A stretch of DNA of 64,000 bases from Streptomyces sp. WP-1. Lineage in GTDB: Bacteria > Actinomycetota > Actinomycetes > Streptomycetales > Streptomycetaceae. Below the pieces are notes generated by a model, which saw nothing but the letters and a program-made list of their open reading frames with translations, had not been told where the DNA came from and searched no databases. Positions 43,909 through 53,110 of this stretch are shown one piece after another (the first letter of the stretch is position 1; every line of letters starts with the position of its first letter). Made by a program: the position numbers and the translations under genes. The stretch lies in the NCBI RefSeq assembly GCF_030450125.1, contig NZ_CP123923.1, positions 7,473,001 through 7,537,000 of the forward strand, in the 5' to 3' direction.

Positions 43909-45360
43909 ATGAAGCAGCACAGAAAATCCGCGCCACACCACGGCCTCCTGCTGGTCGCCATCCTCGGCGGCATGTTCCTGTCCATGCTGGACCAGACGAT
44001 CGTCGGCACGGCCCTGCCCAGGATCATCCAGGACCTGGGAGGCGACGACCTCTACACGTGGACGGTGACCGCCTACCTCCTCACGTCCACCGTCACCGTC
44101 CCGCTGTACGGCCGGCTGTCGGACGTCTACGGCCGCAAGCGGCTGCTGATCATCGGCATGGTCGTCTTCCTCGCCGGCAGCGCACTGTGCGCGCTGTCGC
44201 AGAACATGGGCGAACTCATCGCCTTCCGCGGTCTCCAGGGCCTGGGGGCCGGTGCCCTGATGCCGCTGTCCCTGGCCATGGTGGCCGACACCGTCCCGCC
44301 GGAGCGGCGCAGCCAGGCCCAGGGCGCCGTGGGCGGTGTCATGGCCCTGAGCTACGTGATCGGCCCCTACCTGGGCGGCGTGTTCACCGACCACGCCAGC
44401 TGGCACTGGGTCTTCCTGGTCAACCTGCCCATCGGCGCCGTCGTGCTCGGCATCGTCTGGCGGCTCCTGCCCGGCGGCGGAGGCATACCGGACGCCGGCC
44501 GCCCCGACTACGCGGGCATCGGCGTACTGTCCGTCGGGATCAGCTCGCTGCTGCTCGGCCTGACCATGAAGGGGATCGACGGCCACACCTGGACCGACGG
44601 CGTCGTGCTCGGCCCCATCCTGCTCGCCGCCCTGCTCCTGGTGCCCTTCGTCCTGATCGAGAAGCGGGCCCGTCAGCCGATCATGCCGCTGGGCCTCTTC
44701 CGCAACCGCGCGTACACCCTCGTCAGCGCCGCTTCCTTCTTCTCGGCGTTCTGCCTCTTCGCCGCCGTGATCTTCCTGCCCCGCTTCTTCCAGGAGGCGC
44801 TGGGCCACAGCGCCAGCTCCAGCGGTCTTCACCTGTACCCGCTGATGATCGCCATGGTGACCGGCAGCCTGCTCACCGCCACCATGATCAGGAAGTCCGG
44901 CGGCTACAGGATCTGGCTGCTCGGCGGGACCGTCCTGGCCGGAGCGGGAGCCGCGCTGTTCACCCGGCTCGCCCTCGACACGCCGCTGCTGACGATGTCG
45001 CTGTGGATGCTGCTCATCGGCCTCGGGATCGGCCCGATGCTCTCCGGGCTGACGATCGTCATCCAGGCCAACGTCGGCCCCGCCGACCTCGGCACCGCCA
45101 GCTCCAACATCACCTTCTTCCGCCAGATCGGCGGTTCCATCGCCCTGGCCATCGGCGGCAGCCTCTACGCGGACGCCGTCACCGGCCACATCCACGACGG
45201 GCTGCGCCAGGCCCAGGCCGCCGGCACGGCCAGCGCCCTGCCCTGGCTCTCCGTCATCGGCGCCGCGGCCGCCTTCATCGCCGTACTGTTCCTGCCCGCC
45301 CCGCGCCGGAACCTCGACAGCGAGGCGACCAGGGCGGCCTCCCTCGCCTCGCTGGGGTGA
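43909..45360 (+). CDS. MFS multidrug exporter, DHA2 (EmrB/QacA) type
   Basis: 483 residues from ATG 43909 (AGGG upstream; ATG 43879 is an alternative, less likely). About 14 membrane segments. Helix 1 motif FLSMLDQTIVGTALPRIIQD is diagnostic for DHA2 exporters; GRLSDVYGRKRLLIIGMVVF is motif A and LSYVIGPYLGGVF is motif C-like. Proton-driven drug efflux is the expected role, induced when PadR releases its operator. Confidence 0.93.
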   Translation: MKQHRKSAPHHGLLLVAILGGMFLSMLDQTIVGTALPRIIQDLGGDDLYTWTVTAYLLTSTVTVPLYGRLSDVYGRKRLLIIGMVVFLAGSALCALSQNMGELIAFRGLQGLGAGALMPLSLAMVADTVPPERRSQAQGAVGGVMALSYVIGPYLGGVFTDHASWHWVFLVNLPIGAVVLGIVWRLLPGGGGIPDAGRPDYAGIGVLSVGISSLLLGLTMKGIDGHTWTDGVVLGPILLAALLLVPFVLIEKRARQPIMPLGLFRNRAYTLVSAASFFSAFCLFAAVIFLPRFFQEALGHSASSSGLHLYPLMIAMVTGSLLTATMIRKSGGYRIWLLGGTVLAGAGAALFTRLALDTPLLTMSLWMLLIGLGIGPMLSGLTIVIQANVGPADLGTASSNITFFRQIGGSIALAIGGSLYADAVTGHIHDGLRQAQAAGTASALPWLSVIGAAAAFIAVLFLPAPRRNLDSEATRAASLASLG

Positions 45361-45437
45361 GCGCACCCCTTCCCACGCGTGCCGCTCGCCCGTAGCGGCC
45401 CCCGCATCACTTCCCCCCGGACCCGGTCGGTGCCGCC

Positions 45438-46097
45438 GTGGCCGCGCTCGTCGGCACGCTGCGCGCGACGTCCGGCACCGGACGGACCGGGCCCCTCGCC
45501 TGGCGCAGGGCGCAGCTCACCCGACTGCGGGCCCTGCTCACGGAGAACAGGAGCGCGACAGCCGCCGCCCTGCACAAGGATCTGCGCAAGAGCCGTGCCG
45601 AGACCGACGGAGCGGAGATCGGCGCGACCCTCCGGGAGATCGACGACCTCCTGGAGCACCTGCACACGTGGACGGCGCGGCAGCCGGTCGCCGTCCCCGC
45701 CTCCCTGCCGGAAGGCACCGATGCGCACACCGTGCTGGAGTCTCTGGGTGTCGGAGTGCTGGAGCCTCTGGGTGTCGGACTGGCCAACTCCGCGTGGAAG
45801 TACCCGATCAATCTGCTCCTGGTGCCGGTCGCGGGCGCGCTGGCGGCCGGCAACGCGGTCGTGGCTAAGCCGTCCGAGTGCGCGGCCGCGACGTCCGCGC
45901 TGCTCGCCGCCCTGCTGCCGCACCATCTAGACCGCATCACCGCTCCTCGGCTCCGGCCGCACGGTCGGCGGCGGGCAGATCGACCGCGCCGACCGGTACA
46001 TCGCGCCGACCGCCCTGGTCGACGTCGAACCGCCTTCACCGACGGCGACGCCACGCGGCGGCGACCTACCCCTCACTCCGCAAACCGCAAGCATTGA
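45438..46097 (+). pseudogene. Aldehyde dehydrogenase, N-terminal part plus a scrap of the middle
   Basis: Residues 1-165 match the coniferyl/fatty-aldehyde dehydrogenase group: LAWRRAQLTRLRALLTENRS, ALHKDLRKSRAETDGAEI, WKYPINLLLVPVAGALAAGN and VVAKPSECAAATSALLA. After about 45930 the frame is lost, and a later frame gives TVGGGQIDRADRYIAPTALV, a segment that normally lies 150-200 residues further on. The catalytic Cys and Glu regions are deleted. A 24-bp tandem duplication (45732-45779) adds eight residues. Inactive. Confidence 0.8.
45732..45779. repeat. 24-bp tandem duplication in the ALDH pseudogene
   Basis: GTGCTGGAG-[T/C]CTCTGGGTGTCGGA occurs at 45732-45755 and 45756-45779 with one mismatch, encoding LESLGVGV then LEPLGVGL. 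Confidence 0.85.
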
Positions 46098-46117
46098 CAT
46101 GTAAAAGATGACATGTA
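46095..46117. promoter_or_regulatory. Direct repeat TGACATGTA x2 upstream of the carotenoid oxygenase
   Basis: TGACATGTA at 46095-46103 and 46109-46117, offset by 14 bp, each containing the palindrome ACATGT. It lies in an AT-rich pocket 180 bp before the oxygenase start. Candidate operator or promoter element. Confidence 0.55.
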
Positions 46118-46293
46118 GTGTTGTGCATGTCCTGGGGCCCGCACGCCGCTCCGCATCCGGCGCCGCACCGATCGGAGCGCCGCCCGCGCGGCTGCAACGG
46201 CCGCGCCCCCCGCCGCCGATCGACTCCCGATCCAGCGCCTCGGCCCGCCCCCTGAACCGGCCGCCACCAGTCAGCCCATCGAATGAGAAGGCC

Positions 46294-47670
46294 ATGACGA
46301 GCGAACCCGAATCCACCGAGCCGACCCAGACCTACCTGGCAGGTCACTACACTCCGGTGACCGACGAGACCAAAGCCTTCGACCTCAAGGTCACCGGAAC
46401 CCTGCCGCCCGAACTGACCGGCCGCTACCTGCGCAACGGCCCCAACCCCCGCCCCGGCGAGGACCCGGGGCACGTCTTCACCGGCAACGGCATGCTGCAC
46501 GGGGTCCGGCTGCGCGACGGCCGCGCCGAGTGGTACCGCAATCGCTGGGTCCGCACCGCCAAGCTGGCCGGCGCACCCTCCATACGCCCCGACGGAACCC
46601 GCGACCTCGCCGCGGTCAACGCCAACACCCATGTCATCGCCCACGCCGACAAGCTCTTCGCCCTGGTCGAGAGCGGCCTGCCCTACGAGGTCACCGGCGA
46701 GCTGGACACCGTCGGCCCCTGCGACTTCGGCGGACGCCTGACCACCGCCATGACCGCCCACCCCAAGGAAGACCCCGTCACCGGTGAGCTCCTCTTCTTC
46801 GGCTACGGAGCCAGGCCCCCGTACCTGACCTACCACCGTCTCTCGGCGGCCGGCGAGTTGGTGGAGAGCCGGGAGATCGAGGTTCCGGCGGGCACGATGA
46901 TGCACGACTTCGCCATCACCGAGAACTACGTCGTCTGGCTGGACCTGCCCGTCGTCTTCGACCCGGCCCTGCTGGCCCGCGGCGGAATGCCCATGCGCTG
47001 GTCCGACACCTACGGCGCGCGGCTGGGCCTGATGCGCCGTGACGCCGCGGGCGAGGTCAGGTGGTTCGACGTGGACCCCTGTTACATCTTCCACGTCGGC
47101 AACGCGCACGAGGACGCGGCCGGACGTGTCGTCCTGGAGGCGGTGCGCTACTCGCGCCAGGCGTTCGACAGCATGTGGCAGGCGATGGGTGGGACAGTCG
47201 AGCAGGTGCGGGACAGCCGCGACTGGGCCCTGGGCGCGAGCCAGGGCGGACATGTGCACCGCTGGCTGCTGGACCCGGCCACGGGCCGCGTGAGCGAGGA
47301 GGAACTCGACGACCGGGGCGTGGAGATGCCCACCATCAACGACGGCCGGACCGGACGCCACAGCCGCTACCTCTACACCATCAGCGAGAACGCGATCATG
47401 AAGTACGACACGGTCGCGGGCGTCGGCACGGCCTACGGTACCGGCGAAGGCACCGCCCCGGGCGAAGCGGTGTTCGTTCCCGCGTCCGACGCTTCGGACG
47501 AGGACGCCGGCTGGCTGCTGTCCATCGTGTCCCACGGCCCGACGGCCGCGTCGGAACTACTCGTCCTCGACGCCCACGACCTGACCCGGACGGCCACCGT
47601 GGAACTCCCGCGACGCGTCCCCTCCGGCTTCCACGGCAGTTGGATACCGGACACCCCGCATCGCCGGTGA
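46294..47670 (+). CDS. Carotenoid cleavage oxygenase-family protein
   Basis: 458 residues from ATG 46294 (GAGAAGG upstream). The seven-bladed propeller family is identified by its four iron-ligand histidines, all present: His156 (TAHPKED), His204 (MMHDFAITEN), His267 (IFHVGNAHED) and His447 (GFHGSWIPD). The N-terminal YLRNGPNPRPGEDPGHVFTG is the usual first-blade motif. It cleaves an alkene C=C bond with O2 and Fe(II), the substrate being a carotenoid, apocarotenal or stilbene. No carotenoid synthesis genes are in the window. Confidence 0.93.
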   Translation: MTSEPESTEPTQTYLAGHYTPVTDETKAFDLKVTGTLPPELTGRYLRNGPNPRPGEDPGHVFTGNGMLHGVRLRDGRAEWYRNRWVRTAKLAGAPSIRPDGTRDLAAVNANTHVIAHADKLFALVESGLPYEVTGELDTVGPCDFGGRLTTAMTAHPKEDPVTGELLFFGYGARPPYLTYHRLSAAGELVESREIEVPAGTMMHDFAITENYVVWLDLPVVFDPALLARGGMPMRWSDTYGARLGLMRRDAAGEVRWFDVDPCYIFHVGNAHEDAAGRVVLEAVRYSRQAFDSMWQAMGGTVEQVRDSRDWALGASQGGHVHRWLLDPATGRVSEEELDDRGVEMPTINDGRTGRHSRYLYTISENAIMKYDTVAGVGTAYGTGEGTAPGEAVFVPASDASDEDAGWLLSIVSHGPTAASELLVLDAHDLTRTATVELPRRVPSGFHGSWIPDTPHRR

Positions 47671-47723
47671 CCACGGAAGCCGTGTACTCCGCATCGCCGG
47701 TGACCGCGCAAGCCGTGGACTCC
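47658..47723. repeat. 33-bp tandem repeat over the oxygenase stop codon
   Basis: Two units (47658-47690 and 47691-47723) starting CGCATCGCCGGTGACC and ending GCCGTG(T/G)ACTC. The first contains the TGA stop (47668-47670). A local duplication that did not change the protein. Confidence 0.85.
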
Positions 47724-48230
47724 GCCCGGCCGGACCGGTGACGGACGACCGCTCACGGGGACCGATCCGAAGACGTCCACCGCCCCGGCCGATGAGCCGG
47801 GCGACTCCCGGGAAGAATGGGGCGCGGTCACTGGGCCAACCGGTGACCGCGCCGCCGCACGCGCGCACACCCGCGACGCCACCGCACGGGACGGACGCGG
47901 CGCGAAGCCGGCACCGTCGTCGTACCCTCCACCGAGCCGAGCCGAGCCGAGCCGGGCGGAGCCGAGCCGGGGGCGGTGCGGCGCCGACGGCCGGGCCGCG
48001 TACGGCCCGCGTCCCGGTGCCCCGAATCGCGGGCCCGGTCCGGCGACACTCCCTGCCCCTCCCGGCCCGTCTCACCCATCCACTCGTGCCCGTGGCGTGC
48101 CGGGGCGCCACCAGCGCGCCGATCACCGCGCACCAGCTCTACCTCATGAGCGGCGGGCGACCTGTACGGCCACGGTCGAAGGCGCCGCGAGAACCTGCAA
48201 CCGGTGCCGTTGCCGGCGATGGGATCCGGT
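47724..48230. other. Intergenic region with a CCGAG simple repeat
   Basis: No gene supported. 47932-47971 is a run of eight 5-bp units, mostly CCGAG/CCGGG. The rest is high-GC DNA between two convergent genes. Confidence 0.5.
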
Positions 48231-48803
48231 TCAGCCCGGCGCCTGCCCGCCCGAGGACGAGGGCGTGGCGGCGAACCTGCCGCAGAGCCAGTTGCCCGGT
48301 TCCGTGGGGTCGTCGCTCGTCCAGAACTGGCGCCACAGCAGCGCGAACTCCCCGCGGTCGAGATGGCCGTCGCCGTTCGCATCGAGCAGTTCGAAGACGC
48401 CCGTCAGGTCCACCGGCCGCCCGTTCCAGGTCTCCACGAGCTGCCGGTGCTCCTCCGGGCTGATGCGGTTGTCCCCGTCGGCGTCCACGGCGTCGAAGAC
48501 CGTGTTCGCCGTGGCCGTGACCTCCGCCGCCATCGCGGGCAGCCTGTCCACCACCGTGAGCAGTTCGCGCAAATCGACCGTACCGCTTCCCCGGGCGCCC
48601 CCTGCCTCGCGCAGGGCCGACCACCACCCCATCAGCAAGGTCTCGACCCGCGCGCGCAGTTCCGTCCCCGGGCCCACCGCGGGCAGCCGGCTCCAGCGGG
48701 CGACCAGTGCCCTGAAGTCCTCCTCGCGCAGACAGCCGTCCCCGTCGGCGTCGAACGCGGCGAACATCCCCCTGAGCTTGCGCTCCTGAAACTCGCCGGC
48801 CAT
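48231..48803 (-). CDS. EF-hand calcium-binding protein
   Basis: 190 residues from ATG 48803 (GGAGG upstream). Three good EF-hand loops: DADGDGCLREED (18-29), DADGDNRISPEE (about 115-126) and DANGDGHLDRGE (about 150-161), with a fourth weaker region (GSGTVDLREL, about 78-87). This is the calmodulin-like four-hand layout of streptomycete calcium buffers and sensors such as CabC. It is cytoplasmic, with no signal peptide, and should buffer or sense Ca2+, possibly in development. The gene is divergent from the LuxC/LuxE operon. Confidence 0.9.
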   Translation of the reverse strand: MAGEFQERKLRGMFAAFDADGDGCLREEDFRALVARWSRLPAVGPGTELRARVETLLMGWWSALREAGGARGSGTVDLRELLTVVDRLPAMAAEVTATANTVFDAVDADGDNRISPEEHRQLVETWNGRPVDLTGVFELLDANGDGHLDRGEFALLWRQFWTSDDPTEPGNWLCGRFAATPSSSGGQAPG

Positions 48804-49362
48804 GAGCGGCCCCCTCCCTCGGCACCGAACCGAACCGCGGACCACCGGTCACTGTAGGCCGCGGACCAGGCACCACCCAATGGGCACTTGCGTGCGAGCG
48901 ACTGGCCTCCCGCGGGCCCGATCCCGTCCGCCCCCCAACCGCCGCCCCACGGTGGCCGGTTCAAATATTCGCAAAGGGTACGTGCCGTACTCGGCGGTCC
49001 GCCGCCCCGGACCCCGGCGCCCCCTCCCCGCACGGAGCGCCGACCGCCTCGCCACTCACCAGCCTCCGCGCCACATGAAAAGGGTCCTTTTAGCGCACTC
49101 AACCATCCCTTATGGAAATGGGTGACGTGTGACCACCGTCTCCGCTCCGACGGGAACCTGGAGCGGTGTGAATTCGTTCGCGGCGGGCCAATCCCCTTGC
49201 CTGAAAGGCACGTTGATGCAAGTCCGTTCCGAATGGTGAGATACGATCAGTCGCACCGGTCGATGAAACGGTCCTCCGGCCCGACCTTCCGGGTGGACCA
49301 AATCCCCGTACCCCCGTCGTGCCCATGGATCGCCGACGAAACCTCTCTTCGAGCAGGAATTG
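48804..49362. other. Long divergent promoter region before the LuxC/LuxE operon
   Basis: 560 bp separate the EF-hand gene from the operon. It is less GC-rich than its surroundings, with AT pockets at about 48960-48975 and 49205-49250. A perfect palindrome AAAAGG-GT-CCTTTT lies at 49078-49091, and a possible promoter at TTGATG (49213) with GAGATA (49238). No gene seen. The size suggests regulated expression and a long 5' leader. Confidence 0.45.
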
Positions 49363-50625
49363 ATGCCCGTTCAATCATTGGCGGAGCTGGTACGCTTCGC
49401 GCGCCTCAACTCGCCGTTCTACCAACAGCTTTACTCGCATCTGCCCGACCAGGTCACGCGGCTCACGGACCTGCCGGTCGTGCCCCAGGCGGAATTCTGG
49501 CGGGCCAACTCACCCCGCGAGAACAGGCTGCTGACGGCCCCGCTTCAGGAAGCCGTCGTCTTTCGCAGCGGCGGAACCACGGGATCCCCGAAGTTCTCCT
49601 TCTACACACGCACGGAATGGCGGGAATTCACCTCCGCTTTTGGTGCCGGACTTGTCAACGCCGGTCTGCGGCCGGGTCATCGAGTGGCCGATCTGTTCTA
49701 CGCCGGGGACCTGTACGCGAGTTTCAGCTTCATACTGGATTCACTGCACCGTTCCCCGGTGGCCAACGTCCGGCTACCGCTGGGCGGCGCGACGCCCTGG
49801 GAGTCCACCGCGGCCACCCTGGAGGAGTTCCGCGTCGAGGTGGTCGCCGGCACCCCGACCACCCTGTGCGCGCTCGCCGAACGCCTCACCGCGGCCGGCC
49901 GGACCCTGCCCGACGTCGAACTCCTCTTCTTCGGCGGGGAATGCCTCTTCGGCGACCAACTCCCGCTGCTCGGCAAGGCGTTCCCGAACGCCGAGGCCCG
50001 CTCGCTCGGCTACGCGAGCGTGGACGCGGGCCTCCTCGGCGAGGCCGTACCCGGCGGCGACCCGTGGGTGCACCGCGCGTTCGTCCCGCACACGGCCGTG
50101 GAGATCCTCGACGACGAGGCCGACGTACCCGTCGGGGGCACCGGTGTCCCGGGACGGCTGGTCGTCACCGATCTGCGCCGGCGACTGATGCCGGTGCTGC
50201 GCTATCCGGCCGGTGACCGCGCGGAGTGGGTGGACCGGGACGCGGGCGTCTTCCGCATCCTCGGCCGCGCCGAGGAGGGCGTACGGGTCGGCCCCGTCTC
50301 CCTCTACACCGAGGACGTCCACGACATCGTGCGCGGCGCCGACACGGCGGACGAGATCACCGGGCTCCAGCTCGTGATACGCCGCCGCGACGGCCGCGAC
50401 GGACTCGTACTGCGCCTCGCCACCGGCGAACCCGCCGTGCGGCACGGCGCGTTGGGAGCCGCCGTCGCCGCGGCCGTTCTCGCTGAGCGGCCGGCCTACA
50501 CCGGGGCGGCGGACGCCGGACACGTGAACCCGCTCACCGTCGAGTGGGCACGGCACCAGGATCTCGCCGTCAACTCCCGTTCCGGCAAGCTGGTCCGGGT
50601 CGTCGACGAACGGCCGCACTCATGA
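49363..50625 (+). CDS. PaaK-like (phenylacetate-CoA ligase family) adenylate-forming enzyme
   Basis: 420 residues from ATG 49363 (AGGA upstream). ANL-type P-loop FRSGGTTGSPKFSFYT (68-77 core), then FYAGDLYASFSFI, ELLFFGGECLFGDQ, the RYPAGDRAEWV region, and a C-terminal lid with KLVRVVDER. It should activate a carboxylic acid as acyl-AMP and pass it to a thiol. It is homologous to the C-terminal half of the LuxC-PaaK fusion encoded at 54270 (shared FRSGG(T/S)TG and an FY-G-YxSF segment). First gene of a five-gene operon joined by 4-nt overlaps. Confidence 0.9.
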   Translation: MPVQSLAELVRFARLNSPFYQQLYSHLPDQVTRLTDLPVVPQAEFWRANSPRENRLLTAPLQEAVVFRSGGTTGSPKFSFYTRTEWREFTSAFGAGLVNAGLRPGHRVADLFYAGDLYASFSFILDSLHRSPVANVRLPLGGATPWESTAATLEEFRVEVVAGTPTTLCALAERLTAAGRTLPDVELLFFGGECLFGDQLPLLGKAFPNAEARSLGYASVDAGLLGEAVPGGDPWVHRAFVPHTAVEILDDEADVPVGGTGVPGRLVVTDLRRRLMPVLRYPAGDRAEWVDRDAGVFRILGRAEEGVRVGPVSLYTEDVHDIVRGADTADEITGLQLVIRRRDGRDGLVLRLATGEPAVRHGALGAAVAAAVLAERPAYTGAADAGHVNPLTVEWARHQDLAVNSRSGKLVRVVDERPHS

Positions 50626-51974
50626 GCGCGGCCGAACCGCGCGCCCGGCGCCTGCCGTTGGTGCTGCGCAACCCCTCCTTCGGCCGGGTGTGGACCGCTC
50701 AGCTCCTCACCCAGGCCGCCGGCCGGATGTTCCAGGTGGGCGCGGTCTGGTGGCTCGTCGGCTTCGCCGGGGGCGAGCGGCGCGGCCTGGAGTCGGGCCT
50801 CTTCCTGATGGTGAGCACCCTCCCCGCGGTCGCGCTCGCCCCCGTGGTCGCCCGCGTCGTCGCGCGCCACGCGCACCGCACGGTGCTGGCCGTCGCCGCG
50901 GCCGTGGCGGGCGCCGTCGCGCTACCGGCGGCGCTCTGGGCGTACACCGGTGACCTGCCCATGGCCGCGGTGTACGCGGTGGGCCTGGCACTGGCCGCCT
51001 GCCAGGCGGTGTTCGACCCCTGTCTGACGACATCGGTGCCCGAACTGGTCGAGGACGCCGACATCGAGGCCGCCACCGGCTTCGAACTGTCCACCCAGTC
51101 CCTGGCCGGACTCGGTGGCGGCCTGCTCGGACCGCTCCTGGTCGACGCGGGCGGCCTCCCGGCGGTCGTGGCCGTCTGCGGCACCGCCTACCTGCTCGCC
51201 GCCCCACTGGTCGCCTCCGCCCGTTTCCGCCACGCGACCGACGCGACCGATGCGTCCGGCGCGTCCGACGTGCCGCAGGACGCGCCGGACGGCTCCACGG
51301 CCGCAGGAGCGGGACACGGCACACCACCCGCGCCCCGGACGCTGCGCCAGGTCCTGGCCGGACTCCCGTTCATCCGCCGCGTGCTGCTCTGCTTCGCCGC
51401 CGCGAACCTGTTCACCACCGCCGTCTACGTCGTCATGCCGCTGTACACCCGCGGGGTGCTGCACTCCACCGGCTCGACCGTCGCCACCCTGGAGGCCGCG
51501 CTCGGCGCGGGCACCCTCGTCGGCTCCTTCACCGGGGCGCGCGTACCCGGGCGGCCGGTCGCCGTCGGCAGCGCCTGCCTGGCCGTGATGGCCGTGGCGC
51601 TCGGGCTGCCGGGCCTGTGGGCCGGGCACGCGACGGCGATCGGCGCGCTGGCCGTCGCCGGGTGGTGCGTCGGCGTGATCGGCGTCCGGTTCGTGGCACT
51701 GTTCCAGCGGCTCGTACCCACCGCCGACAAGCCCGGCTTCTTCGCGGTCATGCAGGCCCTCCTCGGAGCCACCTTCCCGCTGTCCTCCCTCGTCTTCGGC
51801 GCGCTCGGCGACCACCTGGGCGCGCGTGCCCTCTGCCTCGTCCAGGGCGCCGGACTGGTCCCGGTCGCGCTCGCGCTGTGGTGGCTCGGCGGCCGCGCGC
51901 GGCCCGACGCACCACGCACCTCCCCGGCCAACGCGGCGACGGCGCACCTCACCCCGGCGGGAGAGACGTCATGA
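50622..51974 (+). CDS. MFS transporter of the operon
   Basis: 450 residues with about 12 membrane helices; ATGA overlap with the ligase stop. The order of helices (RVWTAQLLTQAAGRMFQVGA, then LFLMVSTLPAVALAPVVARV) is typical of the enterobactin-exporter/MFS_3 branch. A hydrophilic central loop rich in Asp/Ala/Ser (about 205-240) sits between helices 6 and 7. It probably exports the product of the pathway. Confidence 0.9.
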   Translation: MSAAEPRARRLPLVLRNPSFGRVWTAQLLTQAAGRMFQVGAVWWLVGFAGGERRGLESGLFLMVSTLPAVALAPVVARVVARHAHRTVLAVAAAVAGAVALPAALWAYTGDLPMAAVYAVGLALAACQAVFDPCLTTSVPELVEDADIEAATGFELSTQSLAGLGGGLLGPLLVDAGGLPAVVAVCGTAYLLAAPLVASARFRHATDATDASGASDVPQDAPDGSTAAGAGHGTPPAPRTLRQVLAGLPFIRRVLLCFAAANLFTTAVYVVMPLYTRGVLHSTGSTVATLEAALGAGTLVGSFTGARVPGRPVAVGSACLAVMAVALGLPGLWAGHATAIGALAVAGWCVGVIGVRFVALFQRLVPTADKPGFFAVMQALLGATFPLSSLVFGALGDHLGARALCLVQGAGLVPVALALWWLGGRARPDAPRTSPANAATAHLTPAGETS

Positions 51975-53110
51975 CCGTCGTCCTCGCCCCGGCGGCGGTC
52001 CAGGACATCGCCGAGCTGCGGCAGTTGTACTTCGACGTGTACGGGCACGGCTACCCGGTGCCGCTCGGCAGCGACCCGGCCGTGATGCGCCGGATGATCA
52101 CCGACGGCTCCGCGCACTGGCTCACCGCCCGTACGCCCCACGGAGACCTCGTCGGCTCCGCCGTCGTGCAGACGGACGCGGGCAGCCGCGTCGGCAAGCT
52201 CCTCGGGCTCGCCGTGCACCCCGGCCACCGCGGCGGCGGACTGGCCTCCCGGCTGACCGGCGCGGTGTGCGAGGCGGCCCTCGCCACCGGCGTGCCCGAC
52301 TCGCTCTACGCCACCGTGCGCGTCGTCACCGAGGGCCCGCAGCACGTCGTCGTACGCAACGGCTTCCGGCCCCTGGGCCTGCTGCCCAACGCCGTCGAGG
52401 TCGACGGCTGCGAGAGCCTCGCGCTCTTCGCCCGCTACGCCGACGGCGTGCTGGAGCGGCGGGCTCCCGTGGACCGCGTACCCGAACGCCTGACGGGACT
52501 GCTGGCCGCCGCGTCCGCGGGCATCGGCATCGACTGCGCCGGCACGGCACGGACCGTCGCCCTCGAAAGCGTGCCGCGCCGGGCCGTGGGAGCCGAGCCG
52601 ATCGAGCTGATCCCCGCGCCCGCCTTCGTACGGCGCCGCTTCCTCGAACGCTTCCCCCGCGCCGCCGACCGCTTCTTCCCCCTGCACACCCCCAACGCGC
52701 TGCTGGTCGCGGCCGACGGCGGCTTCGAGGCGTACGCCGACCTCGACCCGGTGGCGGGCAGCTGCGCGCTCGTGGCCGTCCACCCGCGCCCCGCGGCGCT
52801 GACCGGCGCCCTGGAGGCGCTGATGACCACGGTCACCCGGGCCGGCGCCGACTACGCCGAGACCCTGCTGCCGCTGGCCGACACCGAGGCCCTGGAGATC
52901 TTCCTGGCCTCCGGGTTCGTACCGAGCGCGGTCTACCCGGCGATGCGGCGCGTCGGCGACCGGCTGCACGACTACGTGGTGCTCTCCCGCACCAGCCGGC
53001 AGATCGACTTCCGTACGACGGCCGTGAGCCCGCTGCTCCAGCCCTACCTCGGCGCCTACCTGAGCGCCTGGGCCTCCACCTATCTGCCCCTTCACGAGGT
53101 GTCCCGATGA
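51971..53110 (+). CDS. GNAT-family N-acyltransferase, two-domain
   Basis: 379 residues; ATGA overlap. The first half is a GNAT domain: AVQDIAELRQLYFDVYGHGY, LLGLAVHPGHRGGGLASRLT (acyl-CoA P-loop V-x-P-x-x-R/H-G-x-G-x-A) and HVVVRNGFRPLGLL. The second half (about 190-379, ALLVAADGGFEAYADLDPVA, TLLPLADTEALEIFLASGFV) looks like a second GNAT-like fold. It may acylate an amine with the activated acyl group, or acetylate an amine of the precursor. Confidence 0.85.
   Translation: MTVVLAPAAVQDIAELRQLYFDVYGHGYPVPLGSDPAVMRRMITDGSAHWLTARTPHGDLVGSAVVQTDAGSRVGKLLGLAVHPGHRGGGLASRLTGAVCEAALATGVPDSLYATVRVVTEGPQHVVVRNGFRPLGLLPNAVEVDGCESLALFARYADGVLERRAPVDRVPERLTGLLAAASAGIGIDCAGTARTVALESVPRRAVGAEPIELIPAPAFVRRRFLERFPRAADRFFPLHTPNALLVAADGGFEAYADLDPVAGSCALVAVHPRPAALTGALEALMTTVTRAGADYAETLLPLADTEALEIFLASGFVPSAVYPAMRRVGDRLHDYVVLSRTSRQIDFRTTAVSPLLQPYLGAYLSAWASTYLPLHEVSR

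Noticed and set aside
49075..49116. 14-codon leader peptide before the LuxC/LuxE operon
   Set aside because: No ribosome-binding site and far from the first gene; only the AAAAGG/CCTTTT palindrome is notable.
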